Shown: piece after piece, positions 56,509 to 64,000 of the stretch
How positions within the stretch are numbered: position 1 is the first letter of the stretch
Layout: the number at the start of each line of letters is the position of its first letter
Source: Dysgonomonas sp. PF1-14
GTDB taxonomy: Bacteria; Bacteroidota; Bacteroidia; Bacteroidales; Dysgonomonadaceae
NCBI RefSeq assembly: GCF_029892965.1
Contig: NZ_JARXWN010000016.1
Span: 35,399-99,398, forward strand
Length of the DNA: 64,000 nucleotides
Direction of reading: 5' to 3'
The notes under the pieces: generated by a model
The model's database searches: none
Told to the model about the DNA's origin: nothing
The model's input: only the letters and a program-made list of their open reading frames with translations
Translations under genes and position numbers: made by a program

Positions 56509-57660
56509 TCATTTTTTAATTATCACTTCATTTACAAACACCTTATTTGCCGTTATTCTCAGCACATAATTCCTCTGGTACAATCCCGAGCAGTCAATCC
56601 GCTCATTGTAGAAACCCGCTTTCTGGTTCTTGGGGCTGATCTTCTTGACCGGCATGCCGTCTATCGAGTACAACTCGAAAGATACCTTCGCATCCTGTTT
56701 CAGTTCATAATCCAGATTCAGCAATGTGGTTACCGGATTCGGATACATCTTGCAGGTCATGTAGTCTTCCAGCGTCACTATTTTTGCATCTGGGGTATCG
56801 GTCTGATTCTGGTTGTTCTCTGTTTCTTTCCACAGTTCGTCCAGTAAGGCAATATTCTCGGGATCGGTGTCCAGATATAGGTGGTCCTGCGGCGGAAAGA
56901 AGAAGGCCGTAGAAAAGATTGCCGTGCTATCTGCTATATTGATATTTCTCACCGTCTCGAATACAGGATAGCGATAGCCCTTGCTGTACCAGCGGCAGGT
57001 CTCCAATAACTTACCTTTGTTGTTGTCGGGATCGGTGTTGTAAGAATATTTATCGGGAATGTCGAATATGGTCTGTTCGGTCTTTACACGTAATACGGGG
57101 CTCAAGGTATCACCCGATGGCAATATCAGCTTGCCGTAAGCATCGGCTGTGGTGATAATGGTACCTTCCGATTGCATGGGCACTGTGCCCGAATACATCC
57201 CTTTGGCCTTATACGATGAACCCACCTGCTGCCCGTAGTTCAGCGGGAAGTGCAACGGCATCATCGGGGTGGTATATGCCAGCCTTACAGTTGGATTCTC
57301 GTGCCCCATCTGTAACAGGGAGTCGTTTGTAAGGCGGTAGTAGTACATGGTGTTGTGTTCGGTACCTATTACCAGTTCGTTGTCTGCTACCTTATTTTTC
57401 TTGTAGCGGTTGTCTCCCAGTATATAGATGCTGTCACCTTCCATAGGAGGCTCACTGTAACTGAGGATATACTCGTCATTAATGGTTCGAAGCCTGCTGA
57501 AATCCCAGATTACATCTTTCCCACTCCTTCCCGGGTCTTTGTATTCTACTTGTTGTTTGATAATCTCGTCTCCCGGGCGGGGACTGTTGTAGCGGATGTT
57601 GATCTGAGCAGATACAACAACCCCGTAAAACATTAAGAAAATACTTATGATTGTTCTCAT
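56509..57660 (-). CDS. T9SS-sorted secreted protein heading the Rhs operon
   Basis: A 383-residue protein with a signal peptide (MRTIISIFLMFYGVVVSAQ) and a C-terminal type IX secretion sorting domain of about 75 residues (CKMYPNPVTTLLNLDYELKQ, then GFYNERIDCSGLYQRNYVLRI and a final IKK). The middle part is beta-rich and unrecognised. It lies 7 bp upstream of the Rhs shell gene, so the three are one transcript. The T9SS tag would place it at the cell surface or outside, perhaps as carrier or docking factor for the Rhs pair, which lack such tags. Confidence 0.82.
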   Translation of the reverse strand: MRTIISIFLMFYGVVVSAQINIRYNSPRPGDEIIKQQVEYKDPGRSGKDVIWDFSRLRTINDEYILSYSEPPMEGDSIYILGDNRYKKNKVADNELVIGTEHNTMYYYRLTNDSLLQMGHENPTVRLAYTTPMMPLHFPLNYGQQVGSSYKAKGMYSGTVPMQSEGTIITTADAYGKLILPSGDTLSPVLRVKTEQTIFDIPDKYSYNTDPDNNKGKLLETCRWYSKGYRYPVFETVRNINIADSTAIFSTAFFFPPQDHLYLDTDPENIALLDELWKETENNQNQTDTPDAKIVTLEDYMTCKMYPNPVTTLLNLDYELKQDAKVSFELYSIDGMPVKKISPKNQKAGFYNERIDCSGLYQRNYVLRITANKVFVNEVIIKK

Positions 57661-58051
57661 AAATGGGTATTGTTTAATAGTGATTATTAAAAATCGGTTA
57701 ATAAATAAAGAGTATTAGATACTATTGTTATATTCCTAAAATTGATTGGCTGATTACCTTCGAATATTACAAAAAATAGTATTGATTGTGCAGGAAAATA
57801 ATTACAGCTTCTCTGTCTTTCGCTATAAGTAAACAGGAATGCACCTTTCGATTTATACAAAAATAAAATTAATTATCATCGTGATATGATTTATTATGTA
57901 ATTTTACAATATATTGTGATTTGACTCAGGCGTTTCTTAATTACAATAAAAAACGAACAAGAAGAATTACAGATTTCCATCGCTAACCTTTTACAATGTT
58001 TTGTAAGCTTCAACAAATGCAAATTGCGCCTATCATGCCTAAACATTTTTT
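57661..58051. promoter_or_regulatory. Intergenic region upstream of the Rhs operon
   Basis: 391 bp without a credible gene, AT-rich. A minus-strand TATTTTTG (about 57858-57865) fits the -7 consensus and would give a leader of about 190 nt for the Rhs operon. No -33 TTG is evident at proper spacing. The right half is the 3' flank of the relaxase gene. Confidence 0.35.
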
Positions 58052-59326
58052 CTACATCCCCCTCCCCCTGCTTTTCTTCTGAACAATAGGCTGCCTTGGT
58101 TTTTGATCTTCCTTCTGAGTTTTCGGCAAGCATGGGTCATCCCACGATTCCTGATAGTCGGAGTCGGATGTATCGGCTTTCCACAGGTGAGGATACGCGA
58201 AATTCCCAATGCCGTACCACTTGACTTTGGCTCTGGTGACGCAGCCCTTTTCGATGAGGATTTTATCCTGAATACGCATTTTGTATTTGCCGAATTTTAC
58301 AAAATCTTCGGGATTCTGACTGCTGAAAAAGACCTTCGTTTTTTCTTCATTGAAGAGGGCATAAGCAGAGAACTGGCCGCTACCGTCACTTTTATTCATG
58401 CCTTTAAGAAATACAGAGCCGCCGTTCATCAGAGTTTCTTCCTGTTCCGATGTCAATTCAATGCCTTTGAGAACAAGATTTCGCTTGGCGGCTTGGGCTT
58501 TGGCTTCCGCCTCTTTTCTCTCTTTCTTTTAGGCTTCTTGTTTGGCTTTCTGCTCAGCTTGTTCCCGCGAATACTCTTTCCGTGCTTGCCGTTTCACTTC
58601 CTCTATGTTGTTTTCAAGTGCCTTTTTGAGGTTTCCGAAGCTGAATCTCCTATCCACCTGAGAGCCTTTGAACGCAATGTTGTTGTAGCGGAACGATACA
58701 CCTTCAATCTCATTGGTCGTTCGTTTGTGTTTATATTCAAGCTCTATTCCGAACTTTTTCAGAGCAAACCGCAGGTCAGCCGGGTTCTTGCAGCTCGGCA
58801 AAACTGATTTTATCGCATCGTATATATAGTATTTTACCTTGTCGGGGTCGTTCAACCTTTCCCGCTTGACCTTCTCTTTTCCTTTTCCATAAGTCAGACC
58901 GTATTTGTCTTTCAGCTTCTTGCAGACTTTGATATTCCGCTTGTAATCGTTGTTGACGGAAATCAGTTTCAAGTCATTATCAATGCGGTTGTAGACAATA
59001 TGCAGGTGGGGATTGTAGGTATTATCATGCCGGACGATGATGTATTGCGTATTTTTTATACTCATTTCCCGCATATATTCTTTGGCTAATTGCAGCATAA
59101 AATCATCGGTCATTCTATGCTTATCTTCAGGCGAAAAGGCAATCGGAATATGCCCGACAGGCTGCTTGATCTCTTTCCTGCCGGAGCGTTGCATGGCAAA
59201 ACTGCGGATAATATCCTGCTTGGTTCCTTCCAGCACTCCTTCGGCTTCAAGCAACTTGGCGATATCGTTCATCACATACGACACACAGCCCTTAAACGAC
59301 TTCCCCTTGATATTCTTAACGATCAT
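58052..59326 (-). pseudogene. Mobilization relaxase (MobP type) with an in-frame TAA
   Basis: Frame of 424 codons split by TAA at 58529-58531. The first 265 residues are a relaxase/mobilization nuclease domain (GKSFKGCVSYVMND start; NTYNPHLHIVYNRID with the HxH metal motif; YGKGKEKVKRERL). The same frame resumes after the stop with KKERKEAEAKAQAAKRNLVL and a DUF3945-like C-terminal domain ending KKSRGRGM. Uninterrupted similarity of style across the stop indicates a nonsense mutation in one gene. The N-terminal nuclease could still be made. Confidence 0.82.
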
Positions 59327-59666
59327 CCAATAGTTTTTTGAATTGGTTCATGATAACAATAACCTCCATTGCTGTATTGGGCAACCCAGCCTGATTGGCC
59401 TTTTTAGCGATCTGATTCAGGTTGTTGCCCATACCCGATAGCTTGCGCATCAGGTCTAATTCTTCTAATGTAAAACGGGATTTGATGCTTCCCTTCAATG
59501 TCATTTCCCGTGCATATTGTGTTACTTTCATCCCTAACTTTTCAGCTTTTCCTTTCAAAAGAGCATAGTCTTTTGCGGTCAATTTCAGGTTAATCGACCG
59601 GTTTAACTTAGCATTTTCCTTTGCAGGTCTGCCCCGTTTGACGCTATTCTCTCTCTTGTTTTCGAT
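59316..59666 (-). CDS. MobC-like relaxosome accessory protein
   Basis: An open frame of at least 100 residues overlapping the relaxase start by 11 bp. Its C-terminal part (RFTLEELDLMRKLSGMGNNLNQIAKKAN) is the MobC/ribbon-helix-helix accessory signature, and the N-terminal part NSVKRGRPAKENAKLNRSIN is basic. No ATG lies in this frame before the upstream stop. An ATC codon (59664-59666) occupies the place where an ATG before ENKRENS would be expected, and TTG at 59582 is an alternative. Start is uncertain and translation may be weak. Confidence 0.7.
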   Translation of the reverse strand: MENKRENSVKRGRPAKENAKLNRSINLKLTAKDYALLKGKAEKLGMKVTQYAREMTLKGSIKSRFTLEELDLMRKLSGMGNNLNQIAKKANQAGLPNTAMEVIVIMNQFKKLLDDR

Positions 59667-59841
59667 GCTGTTTAGAGTATTTATGCTATTTATATTTTGG
59701 TTTATAGATGATTATCAGATGTGTTCACACATTCTGACAAGCCGTAGGAGGAAGCGACCACTGGGAGATGACGGCGAAGGCTTGTCAAACGGCTTTCTCC
59801 TCTTCTGCGACCATCGGGAGCGGAAGGGGGAGAGCCGAGCT

Positions 59842-59975
59842 CTCTGCAAGAGCAAGGTTTTCGGAAGTAAATCAAAAGGATGCGTAGCGACTTTTGGGTT
59901 ACCCGAAAGATTACCTTGCTTTTTTGACGACGAGAAAAAATAAAGAGGCACGAGTCTCTTTGTTTTTTGATCCGG
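59842..59975. other. oriT-like conserved region of the second mobilization module
   Basis: Contains AGCAAGGT (59851-59858) and ACCTTGCT (59913-59920) as inverted repeats around a GGGTTACCC palindrome and GGATGCGTAGCGACTTTTGG. It lies upstream of the MobC/relaxase genes. A closely similar stretch occurs inverted at 63886-64000. Conservation beside mob genes suggests the transfer origin. Confidence 0.55.
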
Positions 59976-60779
59976 CGGCAACTTCAATACTCCATCCGGA
60001 GTCTAAAACTAAAAGCCAGGATTCAAAAATGCGACTTAAATAAGAGGTCGCCTTGAAATGTTTTTCTTTGTTCACTGGTCTGTTATTTTAATGATTCAGA
60101 CCACGAGTAAAATACATTTTTTGCTTAACACACAGTAAAATACAGCTGTCGGACTTGTATGCCGAAGTCTGCTGTATATTGCCTTTTCGACCGGAAAATA
60201 ATCGGTGCGAAATACTCCGATTTGCTAACCTTAAAATCTGCCGTTTTTCTAATTTGATATTTTGAGAGTTGCTTTTCAGTTTTGAAAACTTGAAAATTAT
60301 CAAACTTGCAAACTTGGTAATTTGAAAACAAAACCTGAGCCCTTTTTCCTTTTGTTTGTACAATGATTCGATTCTTAGATAGTTTCTTAGATGAATTTAA
60401 CTATCTATAAAATCTATCGATCTGTAAATCTAACAATTGATTTTTAGATTGTTAGACATGTCGATACATCGAACAAATGATAGAACGATAAAAAGATAAA
60501 ACTATATAGCCGTGGACAGATAGACAAATATATCTATCTACAAATCTATCTGTCGATGATGGGAGGGAAGTAGCTGTGAAAAAAGCCCAAAAAAGAACTA
60601 TACAAACCTGTAAGTATAAACTTGACCTGTGCCAACCTTTACCACCTCCCTCCCGAAAAAGGCGGAAATAGGAGAAGATGAACATAACTTTGCAAAGGAA
60701 AAAGGATCGGCTTCTCCGGCAGTCGATTGTTCATTGGATAAAGAATCTGTCGAACCTAAAGAAATGTAACCAAAAAATA
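59976..60779. other. Noncoding accessory region with short repeats
   Basis: About 800 bp without a convincing gene. Between 60370 and 60560 it is rich in ATCTAT/AGATAG words, with a 9-bp inverted repeat GACAGATAG / CTATCTGTC (about 60517-60554). It could hold promoter/operator sequence for the HTH genes or a decayed replication or excision region. Confidence 0.4.
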
Positions 60780-61100
60780 ATGACAATGGAAATAGTAAAC
60801 ATTGAAGCCCAAACATTTGAAGCTATGCTCTCAAAATTTGAAAATTTTGCAATCCGGATGGAGCAGCTATGCTGCTTGCATGGCGACAGAGATATGAAAG
60901 AGTGGCTGGATAATCAGGATGTGTGCCAACTCCTGAACATTTCGAAGCGTACACTTCAAACACTCCGGGATAACGGAACGCTGGCATACAGCCAAATCAG
61001 CCACAAGATACACTACAAACCGGAAGACGTGGAAAAGATTCTTCCCATAGTAAAAGAAAAACAAAAGCAAACCAAATACAAAAAGAATGCTTATGAATAA
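60780..61100 (+). CDS. HTH (excisionase-type) protein 1
   Basis: About 106 residues from the ATG at 60780 (60786 also possible). Earlier in-frame codons from 60678 are unlike the family. An N-terminal amphipathic helix (EAMLSKFENFAIRMEQL) precedes a MerR/excisionase-like HTH (DVCQLLNISKRTLQTLRDNG, then INYKP-like KIHYKPEDVEKIL). Such proteins come in pairs in Bacteroides mobile elements and regulate excision or transfer. It overlaps the next HTH gene by 14 bp. Confidence 0.8.
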   Translation: MTMEIVNIEAQTFEAMLSKFENFAIRMEQLCCLHGDRDMKEWLDNQDVCQLLNISKRTLQTLRDNGTLAYSQISHKIHYKPEDVEKILPIVKEKQKQTKYKKNAYE

Positions 61101-61392
61101 CCGGTTAATCACACGAGAGAACAACGAAAGGGTCAAGGGAATTTTTCTTTCATTGGATCGGCTTTCAGCTTTGATGGAGAGTTTATTTATAGCCCGTAAA
61201 CCGACCCTGAACGGAGACTGTTTCTATACAGACGAGGAACTGTCGAAGAAACTGAAAATCAGCAGACGAAGCTTACAGGATTATAGAAATGAGGGGCGTA
61301 TTCCCTATATCAAGCTGGGAGGGAAAATCCTGTATCGCTCTTCGGATATAGAGAAGTTGCTGGAAGAGGGTTACCAGGATAAGTTCAGGTAG
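61087..61392 (+). CDS. HTH (excisionase-type) protein 2
   Basis: 101 residues. An N-terminal helix (RVKGIFLSLDRLSALMESL) precedes an excisionase-like HTH (YTDEELSKKLKISRRSLQDY, GKILYRSSDIEKLLEEG). Start at 61087 or 61093. Co-transcribed with HTH protein 1. Similar in size and layout to the MITE-interrupted HTH gene at 32112-32627. Confidence 0.8.
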   Translation: MLMNNRLITRENNERVKGIFLSLDRLSALMESLFIARKPTLNGDCFYTDEELSKKLKISRRSLQDYRNEGRIPYIKLGGKILYRSSDIEKLLEEGYQDKFR

Positions 61393-61572
61393 TTGATTGG
61401 TTGGCGAGCTACAACTGAATATTTTTCCTTTTTTCAACTGATAAACATCCTCTTAATGGAAGGAGAATAAATAAGACAAGGCTATTTTGAAAAAATACTC
61501 TTTAGGGGTTTAGTCTTGGCGTTTTATTCCCTTCCGTTATTTTTGTGTTCAGATGAAGAAAGATAATAAAAC

Positions 61573-61607
61573 AACGGCAGACTTCCGCTTGGGTGAAGTC
61601 TGCCGTT
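61573..61607. terminator. Strong hairpin between the HTH and Fic genes
   Basis: AACGGCAGACTTC / GAAGTCTGCCGTT, a perfect 13-bp stem with a 9-nt loop, between convergent genes. No T-run follows, so it may act as a bidirectional barrier or RNA stabiliser rather than a classical terminator. Confidence 0.65.
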
Positions 61608-61648
61608 GGATAGCTGAGATAGCTAAGTAATATTCTTTGATAGAAAAG

Positions 61649-62470
61649 TCACATTTTCCGTCCTTTGGATTGTACCGGAGGCTTTATTTGCCGATTTGTC
61701 ATCAGATCAAATTTTATATCCGTTTTTAATGAAATCTCATTGATGCGCTGGATCTGTCGATTCAGAAAATAATCGGCATAGAGGCTGTAATCCTCTGTTT
61801 CGTAAAAATGTATCAGCCCCTTACGGTAATTTAGTAGATCTTCGTCTTTTGCCGAATAGACAGGTATAACATCGTTATTTATCAGCACAATACTTTCCAG
61901 CAAACGGGAAGTGCGTTTATTGCCATCAATAAATGGTTGTAACCGGGCTATATTGCAATGCAGGTAAACCGCTCGTTGCATCGGGTCGGCATAATGGTAC
62001 TGATCCGATAAAATTTGTCCAAACCGCTCTTTAATCTCATCGGCTTCTTTGGGAGGGGTGTATGCTGTTCCGGTAATACCGACAGCTTTGCTCCTGAGAA
62101 TCCCCTTATCTCTTGTTTGCACTAACTCGTCTATCAACATGGAATGAATTGAAAGCACTGTGCGTTCGTCAATATCAATAGCACCCTCTTTGCTTATTTG
62201 TTCCAATATTGTAATAAAACTGTTGTACAGGTTCTTTAGCATTTTGGCATCCTCGTAGCGCTTAGGGGAGGTTACATCATCTTTGAGCAGGGCTTCGGTT
62301 TCAACATAGGTATAGGTGTTACCTTCTATTTTTCCCGAATAATAACACCATACTACTGCCAGATTTTTGATTTCTCCGGAAGACAAAGCGGATAATTTAG
62401 CATATTTATTTTTTAAGATAAATGCTGATTTTTTTAATTGTATGTCATTGAAAATCGGTTTTGTTCCCAT
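61649..62470 (-). CDS. Fic-family protein with Gln in place of the catalytic His
   Basis: 273 residues, Fic fold. The active loop reads LQPFIDGNKRTSR at about 177-189, whereas catalytic Fic loops start with His (HPFxxGN). The inhibitory helix motif S-x-x-x-E-G (SGKIEGN) is present near residue 45. Without the His, ordinary AMP transfer should be impaired, so it may be an inactive paralogue, a regulator, or use different chemistry. Whether Gln is general in this subfamily should be compared. No HTH is attached, unlike the Fic protein at 27708. Confidence 0.82.
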   Translation of the reverse strand: MGTKPIFNDIQLKKSAFILKNKYAKLSALSSGEIKNLAVVWCYYSGKIEGNTYTYVETEALLKDDVTSPKRYEDAKMLKNLYNSFITILEQISKEGAIDIDERTVLSIHSMLIDELVQTRDKGILRSKAVGITGTAYTPPKEADEIKERFGQILSDQYHYADPMQRAVYLHCNIARLQPFIDGNKRTSRLLESIVLINNDVIPVYSAKDEDLLNYRKGLIHFYETEDYSLYADYFLNRQIQRINEISLKTDIKFDLMTNRQIKPPVQSKGRKM

Positions 62471-62605
62471 TTTGATTTATTCTTGTTACAAAGATAATTT
62501 ATTTACACCATCGGTGGATTTATTACGGCTATATTTTCTTTTTTTCAATTATACTTTTGTTCTTTAAATCAATTCAATGCCGGGTTTCGAATGGATTCTT
62601 TTCAT

Positions 62606-63245
62606 GAAGTCATCTTGACTTTTTCGTTTTACAAATTTTCTTTAAAAGAATTACCATAAAATCGATATAATTGAATGATATCCAACTGGATATTGTAGTA
62701 TCAAATCTATTCAGAAGAGTTCTATAGCTATCTATCCATGCATTAGTCCTTTCAATAGTATATCGTTGCTCGTATAGTATTTCATTAAATATTACAATAT
62801 TATCACTATTCCCATTTCGGGGATTTATAGCTGTATTGGTGATTATCCCATATTCAAAACACTTATTTCTAAATTCCTTAGAATCAAATCCGGCATCAGC
62901 ATTGATAAATAAACCATCGGTCGAAATGCCTGCTTTTTCTAACGTTTGGAACAATTCATCTAAATGAATATCGATTTGATATAAATCATGATGATTGCCT
63001 GCTATGGGAGAAGACATAGCTATTGGTAAGCCTTGATTATCTGTCAGATATAGAGCATTGGTTGTTTTACTCATTTTGCGGGTTTGAAACTCAACCTGTT
63101 CTCCTCCGCGCAGAGCTTTCGTATGACTACCATCTACTGATGATGTTGATAAGTCCAATGCCCATTTATAGTTTTCCAATATCCGCAACCAGGAACTTTT
63201 CCATTCTCCTTTTTTACTCCATTTACGAAAAGTCAAGACGACTTC
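62606..63245 (-). mobile_element. IS5-family insertion sequence, copy 2 (640 bp, internally deleted)
   Basis: Same terminal repeats as copy 1 and nearly identical over the 3' two thirds. It lacks 284 bp present in copy 1, between two TTACGAAAA direct repeats (copy 1 at about 33808 and 34091); one repeat is kept. The transposase (62610-63236) therefore lacks its N-terminal about 70 residues but has intact TGG where copy 1 has TGA. Outside its right end lies GTA (63246-63248). Confidence 0.9.
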
Positions 63246-63505
63246 GTAGAATAGCTTTCTTAAGATAGGCGGATTTTAGGACATTTTTTCCCCTGCTCGT
63301 ACTGATAAAGCGATTCAATGAATACTAACTCAACACGAGTAATATTCAGTATCCGAAAGAGATTAGTATAGTTTTGTTCGGATTGACTGACTGTTGTTTT
63401 TACTTGTTCCATAAAGCACCCATAAGCAGTCTGTAGTTCTTCGTCTGCAACTTGTGAAGCATCAGATAATAGACTGAATAATCTCCCTTTTAATAATTCA
63501 TTCAT
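63246..63505 (-). pseudogene. 5' half of the interrupted RteC-like gene
   Basis: Starts MNELLKGRLFSLLSDASQVA and is helical. In the written frame it stops after KKCPKIRLS. Removing one A from the A6 run in GGGAAAAAATG continues the frame as KNVLKSAYLKKAIL straight to the IS boundary and, across one copy of GTA, into LLESEIDLL at 33189. So the two halves 30 kb apart belong together. A consensus promoter lies upstream. Confidence 0.65.
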
Positions 63506-63610
63506 AGCATAAAGATAATTATTCCACAGTAATATTAGTCATATTACAAGCGCAAGTAACAAATACGGTTTTATTTGCCTATATAGATAGCAATCGGAAG
63601 CAAGCCACAG

Positions 63611-63640
63611 CAAAGATACCCGCATGACTTTGTTTATCAA
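63611..63640 (-). promoter_or_regulatory. Promoter of the RteC-like gene
   Basis: Minus strand -33 TTG (63640-63638), 19-nt spacer, -7 TATCTTTG (63618-63611). Predicts a leader of about 100 nt. The surrounding 63506-63880 region has no convincing gene. Confidence 0.65.
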
Positions 63641-63885
63641 CGATATAGTGAAAATGCTGCCTATATTTGCAGCTGTATCCACTGTCGGATACACATAAAC
63701 ACCATGTAAGATGAAAATATTATCCGAAATTATCAGAGTGGGAAACTTTTCAGGTATTGCTATAACAAACTGCTCTGCCTACCCATGAAGGACAAAGGGT
63801 AATACACGGATGGTATTGCTTGATTCCCATTTTCCGGTATTATGCACACCCCGGTGTGTAAACGTTGCCGCCGTATCAAAAAACA

Positions 63886-64000
63886 AAGAAGCTGCCGCCT
63901 CTTTATTTTTTTCTCGTCGTCAAAGGAGCAAGGTAATCTTTAGGGTAACCCAAAACTCGCTGCGCATCCTTTTGAATTACTCCCGAAAATACCTTGCCCT
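63886..64000. other. Inverted second copy of the oriT-like region, cut by the window edge
   Basis: Reverse complement matches 59842-59975 closely, including the TTTGACGACGAGAAAAAA block, the GGGTTACCC core and GGATGCG. The orientation predicts plus-strand mobilization genes just beyond the right edge. Confidence 0.6.

Larger units (their letters stand above)
33190..63245. mobile_element. 30-kb IS-bracketed block carrying the Rhs array
   Basis: Two IS5-family copies in the same orientation mark the ends. The outer flanks both show GTA and together form a single gene (halves at 32795-33189 and 63246-63505). This is the arrangement expected for a composite transposon or for integration through IS recombination. 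Contents: the Rhs operon and cassettes, a mobilization module, HTH proteins and Fic. Neither IS copy encodes a complete transposase now. Confidence 0.7.

Noticed and set aside
59638..59987. Open frames across the oriT-like region
   Set aside because: Both strands are open only because of the base composition; the DNA-level conservation with 63886-64000 and the palindromes point to a site, not a protein.
60088..60685. Minus-strand open frames in the gap left of the HTH genes
   Set aside because: Compositionally odd, no family features, overlapping one another in several frames, and in a repeat-rich AT region.
1..64000. tRNA or rRNA genes
   Set aside because: No cloverleaf with a GGTTCGAATCC-like T arm or rRNA signature was recognised on either strand; island integration at a tRNA is not supported here.

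Overview
The window looks like a Bacteroidales chromosome, most likely Dysgonomonas or a relative. The signs are SusC/SusD pairs, a DUF6377-type regulator, TAnnTTTG -7 promoter boxes, a T9SS sorting domain, Btg/Bfm-type mobilization genes and modest GC. The genus is an inference.

Positions 1-27500 are mostly ordinary chromosome. There is a partial SusC receptor and its likely regulator, then rpiA. A four-gene operon (NahK-like sugar kinase, GH109, GH2 and GH97) suits salvage of GalNAc/galactose-containing host or microbial glycans. A dicarboxylate symporter follows. A second SusC/SusD operon also carries a PstS-like binding protein, a TlpA-like thioredoxin lipoprotein and an M20 amidohydrolase. 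Its 5' leader has a canonical promoter and encodes a tiny peptide ending Cys-Cys-Cys-stop, which suggests cysteine-responsive attenuation and a sulfur-scavenging role. DUF2269, MATE and DEAD-box genes close this part.

Positions 27500-33190 are a decayed mobilizable element. It holds an HTH-Fic protein with an inverted-repeat operator, an unknown convergent gene pair, BtgB/BtgA-like mobilization genes, an HTH gene split by a 205-bp MITE, and the 3' half of an RteC-like gene. The 5' half of that gene lies 30 kb away at 63246-63505.

Positions 33190-63245 are an IS-bounded block of about 30 kb that interrupts the RteC-like gene. A GTA triplet sits on both outer sides, as expected for a target duplication. 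The block contains the most striking system in the window: a three-gene Rhs operon (T9SS-sorted protein, N-terminal Rhs shell protein, and a full-length Rhs with toxin tip and immunity gene). Behind it lie seven tandem orphan Rhs core-toxin-immunity cassettes and two further remnants. Each orphan starts at a 20-bp motif that also occurs elsewhere in the window. The six complete orphan cassettes and the resident toxin/immunity pair each end in a hairpin terminator. The tips include apparent metallopeptidases, a phospholipase A2-like domain, a permuted papain/LRAT-like domain and a type-24-like RNase toxin. Most partner immunity proteins are membrane-bound or secreted. This looks like a silent library from which the expressed Rhs could exchange its toxin by homologous recombination.

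The block also holds a second mobilization module (relaxase, MobC-like protein, oriT-like repeat), two HTH proteins and a Fic protein lacking the catalytic His. Nonsense or frameshift lesions affect both relaxase genes, the transposase, one toxin, the HTH gene and the RteC-like gene, so the mobile parts are largely fossil while the Rhs operon is intact.
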